Assembly (NCBI GenBank): GCA_016124935.1 | Contig: WGMS01000018.1 | Location: 85,127 to 149,126 of the forward strand | DNA from: a bacterium | Lineage (GTDB): Bacteria > Cyanobacteriota > Vampirovibrionia > Obscuribacterales > Obscuribacteraceae | DNA length: 64,000 nucleotides | Direction of reading: 5' to 3' | The notes under the pieces: generated by a model | The model's input: only the letters and a program-made list of their open reading frames with translations | Databases searched by the model: none | What the model was told of the DNA's origin: nothing | Part shown: piece by piece, positions 33,313 through 43,540 of the stretch | How the letters are laid out: each line of letters begins with the position of its first letter | Numbering within the stretch: position 1 is the stretch's first letter | Program-made: the position numbers and the translations under genes

Positions 33313-33603
33313 TTAATGAAGCTGCTTTCTAGCTACTAAAAACGATTCGATAATTCCATTATACAAAGAATACAGAAATTTCAAGTACTTTTTACAAAGG
33401 GGCGAAAGCCTTATTTGATGCGGTTTTAAGCCAGCAGAGCAATCTGCCCTTCCTGCCACCTTGAAAAATACCACTGTCATATGTGGTGCCCAATGTGCAT
33501 ATCAGACACGGGGCAAAATCGGAGGTATTTCCATAGCCTGGTGATATGCTAGTAGGGTCTCTGACTGCCCCCTTGCGAAGAATCAATTAATGAACCCAGG
33601 AAG

Positions 33604-34179
33604 ATGAAAGACGAGGAAATACAAAAGAAGCTGGTCGAGCTCGAAACCGCTATCCTCAAGGAAGTGGAGCCGGAAAAAAGCTCCCAGCTTTCCAGAACCG
33701 AGACCGGCAGCAGCATCGCCAGAAGATCCGGCGAGCAACTGGCAGGGCTTTCGAACAAGCGCTCGATAGAGGCGGGCGGTAAGTCCGACCTCCACTATTT
33801 CGGAGGGATATTCCTATTATTGGTGGGTGTGGTCATTCTATTTCAGCATGTTACAGTCACCACCGGCGCCATGACTATATGGGGCATAAACGCAGGTAAT
33901 TCCATCGGGGCCCTACTGGTTCTTTTAACCGTAGGGGTGGGCTGGATTGTCTATAACTCAAAAAGCATATGGGGTTGGATGCTTGCTGCTGCAAGCCTTT
34001 TCACGATAATCTTCTCGGTGGTCAGCGGTTTGAGAATATACTTCTCGCCGATAAGCATGTTGAATATGCTCTTTATGCTCCTGCCTTTCGCCTTCGGAGC
34101 CGCGTTCTTGCTCAAGGGCATGGGTGGTCCCCGGGGCGTGGAAGAGGCGATCAAAACCAAAATCGAATCCGACGACTAA
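33604..34179 (+). CDS. Four-helix membrane protein, function unknown
   Basis: The 191-aa product has a charged cytoplasmic N terminus of about 60 residues (MKDEEIQKKLVELETAI ...). Four hydrophobic segments follow (about residues 65-83, 97-116, 122-140 and 148-166), then a short basic/acidic tail. It is convergent with the amidase gene (37 bp between stops). No family is recognised. The 291-bp gap upstream (33313-33603) holds no clear gene or RNA. Confidence 0.5.
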   Translation: MKDEEIQKKLVELETAILKEVEPEKSSQLSRTETGSSIARRSGEQLAGLSNKRSIEAGGKSDLHYFGGIFLLLVGVVILFQHVTVTTGAMTIWGINAGNSIGALLVLLTVGVGWIVYNSKSIWGWMLAAASLFTIIFSVVSGLRIYFSPISMLNMLFMLLPFAFGAAFLLKGMGGPRGVEEAIKTKIESDD

Positions 34180-34216
34180 AAGTTTCCAGGCTTTATCAGA
34201 GTCAGATAGACAATTA

Positions 34217-35476
34217 CTATTTGACCGGTGCTACCTTATTCAGCTTCTCGGCGTCCTCGGGCTCGAGCAAAATAGGTCCACGAAGCTGCAGCAAAGTGGA
34301 TGGCGGCTTTGGCTCTTCGGGATCAAGCAAGAGCTGGGTCGGAGGCTTGGCCTGTTCCGGCGCTTTTTCTTGCACGGTCTTCTTGGGCACGACCCGGTCT
34401 AGATCGAGGAGATTTACGTCGCCATTCTCTTTCGGAGGCACCACTTGTTTCTCGGCTTCACCACCGGCGATATTGCCTTCTACCCGCCTCTCACCAGGCA
34501 ACGGCTGCGGGGTTGTCTTCCACTCCCTGGTACCTCTTCTGATATCGTCCATCTTCATGGCAATAGCTTCGGTGCGCAGCTTGTTTTTCTTGAGAATGAA
34601 ACCGGTCCAGTCAAAACGCACCGGATCGGTATGATCTCCTTGTTGAACATAGCGATGAGTGGTGACATTCTCGTCAGGAATGCCGTATCGCTCTTGCAAA
34701 TAATTAACCAGGCGCACTGCAGACACAACCAGAGCCGGCGGATAGTCTTGCGAACCGGAGTGAACCATCTCGATACCGATACAGTTATCGTTGTTGACAC
34801 CGGCGATGGTTTTGAAGATGTTGATGTGAACAGTACCAAGGTCAGGATCTACTGCCTGGTAAATGGTGCCATCCCTATCTACCACAAATTGAGCGCCGGG
34901 ATGCCTGCGCCCTCTCGAGCTCCAGCTATTTATCACCCTTGGCGCATCCATATTCGGATTGCCTGTTTCAGTGGAGTGCATGATTATGTACTTTATCGGC
35001 TCACGCCGGAAAAATATACCGCCTTTGAGCGGATGATACTTGAACACTCCTGCCCGCACCATGGTGGCCGCCGGACGATGACCGGCCTGACCCCGAACGA
35101 ATTCTCGCATCACATCAGCTGACATTGAATCAGGTAGAGGACTGCGATCGAATTCCGGCGCGTTCATCATGAAGAAATCATAGGGATAAGCATACTTAGG
35201 AGCCCTGGCCGCCTTGTGATGATGGTGGTGCTTCGATTTAGACGACCGATGCCTGGATGATTTATGCCCGCTTCTGCTGCTGGACTTGTGACGTTTGCCG
35301 GATGCTTTCTTGGAAGACGAATGCTTCTTCTTGCTGGAAGACTTTCTAGAGGACCTGGCGTCTGCAGGCTGATCTGCAATCACGAAAGTAGACACCATAA
35401 ATAATACCAGAGCCAGAATCGCTCCGACTATTTTTGATGACAAGAAAGAAATTTTCCAAGTAAAAATACCGCGCAA
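34217..35476 (-). CDS. Exported N-acetylmuramoyl-L-alanine amidase (Ami_2)
   Basis: The start is uncertain: GGAG sits just upstream of adjacent TTG codons at 35479 and 35476, and the latter gives about 419 aa. A signal-like hydrophobic segment is followed by about 50 residues almost wholly Ser, Lys, Arg and His, including HHHHH, likely a wall-binding basic linker. The catalytic domain has the zinc histidine in IIMHSTE, the GAQFVVDRDGTIYQ strand, NDNCIGIEMVH, and the distal pair HRYVQQGDHTDP. The enzyme cleaves the amide bond between N-acetylmuramate and L-alanine in peptidoglycan. The C-terminal tail is Pro/Glu-rich. MnmA is upstream on the same strand. Confidence 0.8.
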   Translation of the reverse strand: MRGIFTWKISFLSSKIVGAILALVLFMVSTFVIADQPADARSSRKSSSKKKHSSSKKASGKRHKSSSRSGHKSSRHRSSKSKHHHHHKAARAPKYAYPYDFFMMNAPEFDRSPLPDSMSADVMREFVRGQAGHRPAATMVRAGVFKYHPLKGGIFFRREPIKYIIMHSTETGNPNMDAPRVINSWSSRGRRHPGAQFVVDRDGTIYQAVDPDLGTVHINIFKTIAGVNNDNCIGIEMVHSGSQDYPPALVVSAVRLVNYLQERYGIPDENVTTHRYVQQGDHTDPVRFDWTGFILKKNKLRTEAIAMKMDDIRRGTREWKTTPQPLPGERRVEGNIAGGEAEKQVVPPKENGDVNLLDLDRVVPKKTVQEKAPEQAKPPTQLLLDPEEPKPPSTLLQLRGPILLEPEDAEKLNKVAPVK

Positions 35477-35533
35477 CAAAAGCTCTCCTGGCAAGAAAAG
35501 GAAGTTCTCGAGCTGTATTCTACAGCCTTCCGT

Positions 35534-36742
35534 CTAATCTATCCAGCCACCGCCAAGGATATACGTATCGGTCAAATCGTATATACCGAGCACCTGACCG
35601 GGAGTTATCGCCGGTTGAGGCTCACTGAACTCCACTCGCACCCTGCCATCGGCAAGTGGCTCCACCAGGGCTTTTTCCGCCTTGCTGTTATAGCGAATCT
35701 TGGCAAGCGCCTCAAAAGGTTCAGTCGGGATCTCATCAAGGATCCAATTTACAGCGGAAGCTGTCAGCTCTCTTCGAAGCAAGGCGTCTTTATCTCCGAC
35801 ATAGACCACCCGCTTTTCGGGATCCAGCGATGTGACATAGAGAGGATGTTCGAAGGCGACGCCTATACCGCGCCTTTGACCGATGGTGTAATTATGGGTG
35901 CCTTTATGATAACCGAGCACCGCACCGGTGACCGTATGAATAATCGGTCCGGGTTTTTCTTCTAGGAAATCGGCCAGATACTCCTGGGCGGTGGTGCCGA
36001 AAGGAATAAAACAAAGATCCTGACTGTCCGGCTTGTCGGCTATGACCAGCCCTCTACTGTGGGCGATTTTGCGAATCTCATCCTTGTTGAAGTCGCCCAG
36101 GGGCAAAAGGGTCGAGTCCAGCTGCTCCCGGGTCAGACCCCAGAGCACATAGGACTGATCTTTTCTTGGGTCTTCGGCCCTGGCAAGACGCTTACCCGAT
36201 TCGGTCTCCACCACCCGGGCATAATGCCCCGTGGCGATGTAACGGGCCCCGAGGTGCTTGAGACCGTAGTTCATGAGCGCCCCCCATTTTATGAGAGTGT
36301 TGCAGAGACTACAGGGCAGAGGCGTTCTCGCCCTTTCGTAGGACTCATGAAACTGATTGATGATCTCGTTTTTAAAAAGCTCTCTCAAGTCGACGGCATG
36401 GTGCTCGATATCGAGCTGCTCGCAAACTCTGGCGGCATCTACCATGCCTGTATCACAGCAGCGACTTCCGGATTTGATCAACCATCCGGTCACCCCAACC
36501 ACATCATAACCGGCCTCCAACATGAGCGCGGCGGTGGCACTACTATCGACACCACCACTCATGAGCACGGCCACTCTGGTCTTGTTGCTGGGTACAGGGC
36601 GCACATCCCTGGCCGATGCCACCTGACAGACCGACTCCACCAGCTCGGCTGCCGGCAGTTCATTGACATGCTCGTCTATACCGGGCAGCTCTCGCTTCTT
36701 GCCGGATTTACTCCTGTCGATACTGGTACTTGAACTGGTCAT
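35534..36742 (-). CDS. mnmA: tRNA-specific 2-thiouridylase MnmA
   Basis: The 402-aa enzyme thiolates U34 of the wobble position in Lys, Glu and Gln tRNAs. The ATP-binding P-loop SGGVDSS is at residues 62-68, the nucleophile-side Cys in PCSLCN at about 144-147, and the second catalytic Cys in SQDLCF at about 244. The C-terminal beta-barrel includes GQRRGIGV and ITPGQVLGIYD. The N terminus is about 50 residues longer than in typical MnmA and looks unstructured; a later start cannot be excluded. Confidence 0.94.
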   Translation of the reverse strand: MTSSSTSIDRSKSGKKRELPGIDEHVNELPAAELVESVCQVASARDVRPVPSNKTRVAVLMSGGVDSSATAALMLEAGYDVVGVTGWLIKSGSRCCDTGMVDAARVCEQLDIEHHAVDLRELFKNEIINQFHESYERARTPLPCSLCNTLIKWGALMNYGLKHLGARYIATGHYARVVETESGKRLARAEDPRKDQSYVLWGLTREQLDSTLLPLGDFNKDEIRKIAHSRGLVIADKPDSQDLCFIPFGTTAQEYLADFLEEKPGPIIHTVTGAVLGYHKGTHNYTIGQRRGIGVAFEHPLYVTSLDPEKRVVYVGDKDALLRRELTASAVNWILDEIPTEPFEALAKIRYNSKAEKALVEPLADGRVRVEFSEPQPAITPGQVLGIYDLTDTYILGGGWID

Positions 36743-36833
36743 AATCTAGATTCCGCTATGGACGGACCCCAGATTTTACTATAAATACGAGCTCCATTGA
36801 CAACATGCGGGCTACCGCGGGCAAATCTTTACT

Positions 36834-38276
36834 TCATTTACCGGTCAGCATCGAAAGCCGTCTGCGGGCCCTCTCCGCATTGGTACCCCGGGGAGCGTCC
36901 CGCAAATAATTCTGATACTCTTGAACAGCGTCTCTGGATTTATGAAGTTTCTCCAGAACCAGAGCGCGGTTATAGTGAGCCACCGGCAGCTTGCCCAGGG
37001 CCTGGGCGATGGCGATGCGGTAGGCGCTCTCTGCCCCTTTGAGATCACCTCCATGCTTCATGATGATACCGTGCAGATTATGAATGAGGGGGCAGAGCTT
37101 CTCCTGACGCCGAGCCTCTTCAATCGCCTCTTTACACGTCTGCCTGGCGGACATCCATTTGCCCGTTTTGACATAGGCGCAGGCGAGATTGTAATTCGCT
37201 TCTATCAGCGTACCATTGCTCAATTCAACCGCTTTCTTGAGATTGGCGATGGCTGATTCCGCTTTATCTTTAGTATTCTGCCTCAGTTGAGCATAACCGA
37301 GACTGTTCCAAAAAGAAGGGTCTTTGGCAGAAGGTCCGCGACTGAGGACATTCAGGACCTTCTCCGCCCTGGCGAACTGGGAGGTCTCGATAAGGCTGGC
37401 AGCTTCGTTTTCGTCGGCCGAACCGCCGGCCACCGCCGTGCTTGTCATGGCACCGGCAGAAGATCCTTTTCTTTCCTGCATTTTTTTGAGTTCGGCTATT
37501 TTACCCCGGGTATCTGCCTCGTAAGATTTGTTCTTCTCGAACTTCAAAGATGACTCATAGGCGGAAAGAGCTTGATCCGGCTGATTCTTGGCGGTGTAAA
37601 CCAATCCGAGATGATAAAAGGCAAGGGCATAATCGTGCTTCAAAGAGATCGCTTTTTTGACCTCCTGCTCAGCCCGGTCGAAATCGCTCAAACAGTAGTA
37701 GGTCGCCCCCAGACCGTTATAGGCCGCGGCGAAATCGGGCTTAAGACGAATAGCTTCCTGATAATGGACTTCGGCTTCGCTGTAATCTTTGTCATCCCGC
37801 AGCACATTGGCAAGGTTGTAATGCAGCTGCGGATCCTTGTCATTAGCCAGGCGCAGGGCAAGCCGGTACAAATTGCCGGCATCGGAGAATTTGCCTTGCT
37901 GATAGCGCACCGCAGCCAGGTTCGAGAGACTGGGTACGAAAAGCGGCTCTATTTCGAGGGCCTTCATGTAATTTGCCGAAGCATTCTCCAGGTCCCCGGT
38001 TCTATAAAATGTAAGACCGAGATTATTGAAGGCATCCGGGCATTTAGGATCCAGCTCTATCGCCTTTTGAAACTCCTGCCTGGCTCCTTGATATTGACCC
38101 GATTCGAGCAGCATGCTGCCCTGGTCTAAATGAACAAAAACCTCGCGCTGGTACTGCCGGGTCGCCTTTGCCTGGACGGGCAGTACCGAATTCGAAGAAG
38201 TCAGAAAAATCAACGAAAAAGCCAGCCCGATGAAGGGAATTTTTCTCTGTGAATTCAATTCGATGCGAAGTTTCAT
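36834..38276 (-). CDS. Exported TPR-repeat protein (480 aa)
   Basis: ATG 38276 (MKLRIELN) is chosen because a near-consensus promoter ends 7 nt before it; an earlier in-frame ATG at 38339 lies upstream of that promoter. A signal-anchor segment is followed by at least nine TPR units (AFNNLGLTFYRTGDLENA, AAYNGLGATYYCLSDFDRA and others). A Ser/Gly/Ala-rich linker near residue 275 separates a second TPR block. It is probably a periplasmic or membrane-attached scaffold. No Shine-Dalgarno sequence is visible, fitting a leaderless message. Confidence 0.75.
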   Translation of the reverse strand: MKLRIELNSQRKIPFIGLAFSLIFLTSSNSVLPVQAKATRQYQREVFVHLDQGSMLLESGQYQGARQEFQKAIELDPKCPDAFNNLGLTFYRTGDLENASANYMKALEIEPLFVPSLSNLAAVRYQQGKFSDAGNLYRLALRLANDKDPQLHYNLANVLRDDKDYSEAEVHYQEAIRLKPDFAAAYNGLGATYYCLSDFDRAEQEVKKAISLKHDYALAFYHLGLVYTAKNQPDQALSAYESSLKFEKNKSYEADTRGKIAELKKMQERKGSSAGAMTSTAVAGGSADENEAASLIETSQFARAEKVLNVLSRGPSAKDPSFWNSLGYAQLRQNTKDKAESAIANLKKAVELSNGTLIEANYNLACAYVKTGKWMSARQTCKEAIEEARRQEKLCPLIHNLHGIIMKHGGDLKGAESAYRIAIAQALGKLPVAHYNRALVLEKLHKSRDAVQEYQNYLRDAPRGTNAERARRRLSMLTGK

Positions 38277-38282
38277 TTCTAA

Positions 38283-38311
38283 AGTATAAATTCTACCGGC
38301 CAAGTTATCAA
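38283..38311 (-). promoter_or_regulatory. Near-consensus promoter giving a leaderless TPR transcript
   Basis: TTGATA (38306-38311) is followed by an exact 17-nt spacer and TATACT (38283-38288). The ATG begins at 38276, where transcription itself should start. Confidence 0.6.
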
Positions 38312-38416
38312 TTTTGTTATCGATAAAGTCAAAAACCATGAGAAGAGAAAGTCGACCTATACCTCCCCGTGCTAAGATTCTCGTTTGCCCAGACGGCGGT
38401 AGCCTTATAGAAGCCC

Positions 38417-41400
38417 ATGCGTGACAACAAACTTGCCAATGCCCTGCACGAGTCCTTCAGAAACAGTCCCGTCTACGCCCGATTGCTGGCGAGAACAGCC
38501 CGAGGAGCAAAGACCGAGCTAAATCTGGCAGGACTGACCGATTCCGCCAAAAGCTTGATTTTGTCCTGCCTGCAACACGAAATTCGCAGACCGGTTTTTC
38601 TTGTGGTGCAGGACAACCATGTCGCGGCCCATTATCATCAAGAACTCACCAATCTGTCGAAGTACAGAGTTCTTCTCTTTCCTTCATCCGAAGTCTCTCC
38701 TTACGAGCAAGTATTGAGCAGCCCGGACAACGTCGCCAGCCAGATGGAGCTGCTTCAGCATCTGCAGAATGATCCTCGTGAGCCTTATCTCGTGGTGGTG
38801 ACCGCTAAAGCCCTGATGCAGCGGGTACTACCACCGACGGTGCTCAAGGAGAGCCTTTTCTCCATCAAGGTCAAAGAGTCAATCGCCACCGAAGATCTGG
38901 CAAGATCCTTATCATCACTGGGCTATGCCAGAGAAAGCCTGGTTACCCTGCGCGGCGAATTCAGCATCCGAGGTGATATTGTCGACATCTTCCCCTCAAC
39001 TGGAGCACCGCTTAGACTGGAGCTCTTCGGAGACGAAGTGGAGTCGATTCGCACCTTCAACATCGAGAGCCAGCGCTCGGTAGAAGAGCTGCAGGAAGCG
39101 GTCATAACACCGCGCTGGTGGGTGATACTGGATAGCGACGAAGAGGCGAGGCAGAAACTGGGAGACAAGCTCAGAAGCGTGCTGGCGGAATCGGTGAAAG
39201 AACTATCCGATAACGAAGCCGACACCCTGCGCTCTGTTATGGAGACCGATCTCGAAGCGATAGAGGCCGGCGCTTATCCTGAATCGGTGGAATACTACGC
39301 GCCTTATATCCACGATCGGTTCGCATCTTTAGTAGATTACATAGATGAAAACGCGGTCATAGCCATAGACGAATGGGATTCCATCGCCCAGGTACTCAAA
39401 GCCTATGACGAAAAACTTGATAGAGCCTACGAAGAAGGCACGGAATCCGGCCGCCTTTTGAAATTGCCCTGGAAACTGCATATCCCTGCCGGTCAGGTCA
39501 TGGACGGATTCAAAGAGAATCAAAAGGTCTTTCTCTCCAGCCTGCCGACCTTCGAGGAAAAAGACAGAGAATCGGTGGCCGATTTCAACTGCAAACCGAT
39601 AGAAAAATTCAGCAACCAGATGAATCTGGTCGTCGATAGAATTCGAGAATGGCGCAGCCAGGGCAACCGCATCGTGGTCTCCACCGAACAACCCCAGCGA
39701 ATGATAGGCATCCTCAGAGAATGGGACTGCCCTGCCAAATATGTAGCCGGTCCCGACGACAACACAGTCATCAAAGGACAATCGGAGAACATCGAGGACG
39801 AATCCACCGCGGTGGACGACACCGTCTGGGTAACCAGATATGGTTTCATTCACGGCTTCTGCCTCGAAGATGAACAACTGGTCTCGATAACCGACGGAGA
39901 GCTATTCGGTCTCAAGCGCAAACCGACGGTTTACCGTCGACCGGCCATAGAAAAGAACTACGAACGCTTCACCTCGGTCACCGACCTGAAAGTGGGTGAC
40001 TATGTCGTCCACATCAAACAGGGTATCGGGCAATTCACCGGCATCCAGCGTATAGAAGTAGATAAACAGCAGCGCGAATTTCTCACCGTCCAGTATTCAG
40101 GAGACGACAAACTCTATGTCCCGGTGGATCAGATCAACCTGCTCTCACGCTATCGCGGCGCCGGCGATCACAAACCGCGCCTTTCGAGACTGGGCGGAGC
40201 CGAATGGGAATCGACCAAGAAACGTGTAAAACGCTCGGTAAAGCAAATTGCCGAAGACCTGGTCAATCTCTATGCCCTGCGTGCCAAGCAGGAAGGCTTC
40301 CAATCTGCCCCGGATACACCATGGCAGTTCGAGATGGAAGAAGCCTTTCCCTTCGAAGAGACCCCGGACCAGTGGCAGGCGATTGTCGATGTCAAACAGG
40401 ATCTGGAATCGAAGAAACCGATGGATCGCTTGATTTGCGGTGATGTCGGCTTCGGCAAGACCGAAGTGGCGATTCGCGCCATCTTCAAGATGGTGATGTC
40501 CGGCAGGCAAGCGGCGGTTCTAGTACCAACTACGGTTCTAGCCCAGCAACACTTCAACACCCTGGCGGAGAGATTCGCACCATATCCGATTCGGCTTGGA
40601 TCGCTCAGTCGCTTCAGGACAGCCAAGGAGCAAAGAGAGGTGGTGCGCCGACTTGCCACCGGAGAATGCGATGTGGTGGTCGGTACTCACAGAATGCTTC
40701 AAAAAGACATGTCCTTCAAAGACCTTGGTCTGGTGGTCATCGACGAAGAGCATCGCTTCGGGGTTGCCCACAAAGAGAAGTTGAAGCAGCTACGGGTAAT
40801 GGTCGATGTGCTCACAATGTCGGCCACACCTATTCCCAGAACTTTGAACATGGCGCTATCCGGAACCCGAGACATGTCCTTGATCTCCACCCCTCCGGTA
40901 AACCGGGCGCCGGTGAAAACCTTTGTCGGAGAGTATAAACTGCCCCTGGTGCGCACCGCTATCCTGCACGAAATGGAACGCGGCGGTCAGATTTATTTTG
41001 TGCATAACCGTATCGAATCGATAGAGAATATCGCCTTCGAACTCAAACAACTGGTGCCCGAAGCGCGGATCATAATCGGCCACGGTCAGATGAATGAAAG
41101 AGAGCTTGAAAATGTTATGCTCGCTTTCAATGCCCATGAGTTCGACATTCTGCTTTGCACCACCATCATCGAATCCGGTCTCGATATTCCTAACGCCAAT
41201 ACGATAATCATCAACGAAGCGGACAAATTCGGTCTCGCCCAGCTCTATCAGCTCCGCGGTCGGGTGGGAAGATCCGATGTCCAGGCTTATTCTTATTGTC
41301 TCTATCGCCCCCAGAAAGTTCTTACCGAACAAGCCCAGGGACGTCTAAAAGCGATTCGAGAATTCACCTCTCTTGGCTCCGGCTATCAAATCGCCCTGCG

Positions 41401-42025
41401 CGATATGGAGATTCGCGGTGTCGGAAACATCCTCGGATCGGAGCAACACGGTCACATGGTATCAGTGGGCTTCGACCTTTATTGCAAACTCCTGGGAGAG
41501 TCGGTGGCGGAACTCAAAGGCGATGCCGTGGCAGGAGATCTCGACAGCCAGATAGACATCAACGTCACCGCCTTTATTCCGGAGACCTACATAGAAGACG
41601 GCAGACAGCGTTTAATAGAATACAAGCGACTGGCCGACGTCAAAACCGAACGCGAGCTCGATTTCCTCTCGGATGAATGGAAGGACAGGTTCGGCAATAT
41701 TCCACCGGAGGCCCAACAACTGGTTACAGTGGTTCGCCTCAGACTGCTCGCCAGCCAGGCCAAAGTCCAGCAGATCAAGCCGGATTTGCAGGGTTTGCGT
41801 ATGATGGTCAATTACAGGTTGCAACAGTGGCTGCCGATTCAAAACAAGCTTCCCAAGCACCTTGCCAGCAAGACCATCTACAAACCGGGAATCGCCGGCG
41901 GTCAGGGCTCGAGCCCTTATGTAATCGTCAAAGCGGAAGGCATGAGCCCTGGAGAGCAGCTTAATTTGATTCATGATCTACTAAGTGCTATGGTTTCAAA
42001 CGCTCAAACTGCACAGGCAACTTAA
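38417..42025 (+). CDS. mfd: Transcription-repair coupling factor
   Basis: The 1202-aa superfamily 2 translocase removes stalled RNA polymerase and recruits UvrA. The N-terminal UvrB-like region (about 30-330) is followed by the polymerase-interacting domain (about 520-590: VGDYVVHIKQGIGQFTGI). The RecG-like motor has Walker A GDVGFGKTEVA (about 675), DEEHRFGV (about 776), SATPIPRTLNMAL, and the motif V/VI segments TTIIESGLDIPNANT and QLYQLRGRVGRS. The C-terminal TRCF domain is present. Length is normal. The parvulin-like lipoprotein starts 10 bp downstream on the same strand. Confidence 0.97.
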   Translation: MRDNKLANALHESFRNSPVYARLLARTARGAKTELNLAGLTDSAKSLILSCLQHEIRRPVFLVVQDNHVAAHYHQELTNLSKYRVLLFPSSEVSPYEQVLSSPDNVASQMELLQHLQNDPREPYLVVVTAKALMQRVLPPTVLKESLFSIKVKESIATEDLARSLSSLGYARESLVTLRGEFSIRGDIVDIFPSTGAPLRLELFGDEVESIRTFNIESQRSVEELQEAVITPRWWVILDSDEEARQKLGDKLRSVLAESVKELSDNEADTLRSVMETDLEAIEAGAYPESVEYYAPYIHDRFASLVDYIDENAVIAIDEWDSIAQVLKAYDEKLDRAYEEGTESGRLLKLPWKLHIPAGQVMDGFKENQKVFLSSLPTFEEKDRESVADFNCKPIEKFSNQMNLVVDRIREWRSQGNRIVVSTEQPQRMIGILREWDCPAKYVAGPDDNTVIKGQSENIEDESTAVDDTVWVTRYGFIHGFCLEDEQLVSITDGELFGLKRKPTVYRRPAIEKNYERFTSVTDLKVGDYVVHIKQGIGQFTGIQRIEVDKQQREFLTVQYSGDDKLYVPVDQINLLSRYRGAGDHKPRLSRLGGAEWESTKKRVKRSVKQIAEDLVNLYALRAKQEGFQSAPDTPWQFEMEEAFPFEETPDQWQAIVDVKQDLESKKPMDRLICGDVGFGKTEVAIRAIFKMVMSGRQAAVLVPTTVLAQQHFNTLAERFAPYPIRLGSLSRFRTAKEQREVVRRLATGECDVVVGTHRMLQKDMSFKDLGLVVIDEEHRFGVAHKEKLKQLRVMVDVLTMSATPIPRTLNMALSGTRDMSLISTPPVNRAPVKTFVGEYKLPLVRTAILHEMERGGQIYFVHNRIESIENIAFELKQLVPEARIIIGHGQMNERELENVMLAFNAHEFDILLCTTIIESGLDIPNANTIIINEADKFGLAQLYQLRGRVGRSDVQAYSYCLYRPQKVLTEQAQGRLKAIREFTSLGSGYQIALRDMEIRGVGNILGSEQHGHMVSVGFDLYCKLLGESVAELKGDAVAGDLDSQIDINVTAFIPETYIEDGRQRLIEYKRLADVKTERELDFLSDEWKDRFGNIPPEAQQLVTVVRLRLLASQAKVQQIKPDLQGLRMMVNYRLQQWLPIQNKLPKHLASKTIYKPGIAGGQGSSPYVIVKAEGMSPGEQLNLIHDLLSAMVSNAQTAQAT

Positions 42026-42035
42026 GCGAGTAAAT

Positions 42036-43463
42036 ATGGTGAGTAAAGCAAGACTTCATACCCTGACCGCTCTAACCGCAATTCTCCTTCCTTCTATCTT
42101 TACAGGTTGCACCGGTGCCGACCAGAAGGTCGACAAAGGGGCCGCGGAGGTGAAGCGCAACGGTATCGTCGTCACCAGTGAGAAGCTAACCAATTTTGAG
42201 GGACTGGCCGATAAAATAAAAAAGGAGCAGATACCGGACAGTGAAATCATCTGCACCGTCGGCGACGACGCCATCAATGTGGGAGACTACAAACTCAACT
42301 TTCGCTATAAGCAAGATCAGGCCAAGCAAGAAATCAGTCTCCATCCCCAGATAACAGCGCCACTCTTAAAAGATGCGCAACGCATGGGTATCGAGCTGAC
42401 CGAAAGAGAGAAGAAAGACCTCATTGCAGCATCTATAAAAAAAGGCGGCTTCGAACTGGAGAAGAAATTTCAATCCGGGGAGCTCAAGAGAGAAGATTTC
42501 GAGAAGCAGGTCCTTGACATGGGACTGGTGCTCAAAGCGATAAATACCAGGATAGAGCAGCATCTACTCACCGAGATCATCAACAACTCGCTTCTGGTAG
42601 ATGCGGCTCGAAAAAGCGGTCTTGGAAAAGTCGCCTTCAATAGGTATGTCGAGGTCAAGCACACCGACAAGTACCAAGAATACCTGAAGCTGACCTCCCT
42701 GACACCCAACCAGGTCAAAGACCAGATTCTTGAAGAAGTTCTTGCCGACCTGATGAAACAAAAAATTGTCGAAAGCGCCGACATAGCAGACAAGCAGGTC
42801 TATGAGTTTTATCAGGCGAACAAAGAAAATTTCAAACATAACGGAAGATATCACTGGGCCCAGATCTTGATAGCCGATCCGGATCAGGACTTCGGAGCGA
42901 TGACCACAATAGCCACCGATGTCTCCCGGAAATTTCCTAAATTGAGCCAGAAAGAGCAGATGGCTAAAATCCAGGTGATTAAGGATGAAAAGCGAAAGAA
43001 AGCTATGGATCTGGTCAAATCGGCAAAGTCCGGAGTAGACTTCGCCACCCTGGCCAACTCAAGTACAGAAGACATCCCGGCAAGAGCTTCCAAAACCGGC
43101 GGAGACATGGGTTATACAGACTTGAAAAGTCTTGCGGGCAATCAGATATTCAAGAACATCGGCAGCGCCATCGAGACCATGTCCCCCGGCGAAATCTATC
43201 CTAAGCCGATAAAATCGGTAGTGGGCTGGCATGTGATCAAATTGATCGACAAGCAGGAATCGGGCTACATTCCCTTCGAAGAAGTCAAAGACGAAATCAA
43301 GGAGACCCTGGCGCGCCAGAATGCGGAGTTCGCCGTCCGAGCCTGGATCATTCACCAACGAGAAGTCGTCCCTGTGCGCATCGCCAAACGTTTCGAGAGC
43401 TTACTTGCCAAGGTGAATCAACTGGAGGGCGAGAAGGCGCCCGTGACTAAATCTCAGCCTTGA
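42036..43463 (+). CDS. Parvulin-like peptidyl-prolyl isomerase lipoprotein (PrsA/SurA type)
   Basis: ATG 42036 (MVSKARLH) lies 10 bp after mfd and opens a lipoprotein signal with the lipobox-like FTGC at about residue 25. The 475-aa protein has a SurA-like N-terminal helical chaperone region (about 60-260). A PpiC/rotamase domain follows (about 265-420) with YHWAQILI, LANSSTED, GGDMGY, MSPGEIYPKPIKSVVGWHVIKLID. A helical tail closes it. Such proteins help fold exported proteins and outer-membrane proteins. The lipid anchor would be added by Lgt (20702-21505). Confidence 0.8.
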   Translation: MVSKARLHTLTALTAILLPSIFTGCTGADQKVDKGAAEVKRNGIVVTSEKLTNFEGLADKIKKEQIPDSEIICTVGDDAINVGDYKLNFRYKQDQAKQEISLHPQITAPLLKDAQRMGIELTEREKKDLIAASIKKGGFELEKKFQSGELKREDFEKQVLDMGLVLKAINTRIEQHLLTEIINNSLLVDAARKSGLGKVAFNRYVEVKHTDKYQEYLKLTSLTPNQVKDQILEEVLADLMKQKIVESADIADKQVYEFYQANKENFKHNGRYHWAQILIADPDQDFGAMTTIATDVSRKFPKLSQKEQMAKIQVIKDEKRKKAMDLVKSAKSGVDFATLANSSTEDIPARASKTGGDMGYTDLKSLAGNQIFKNIGSAIETMSPGEIYPKPIKSVVGWHVIKLIDKQESGYIPFEEVKDEIKETLARQNAEFAVRAWIIHQREVVPVRIAKRFESLLAKVNQLEGEKAPVTKSQP

Positions 43464-43540
43464 ATTTTTACTGCGGGCGAAGAAATTATCTGTTTAATCT
43501 GGGATAATCCCAACAAGTTTGATCGGGAGGAGCAAATTAT

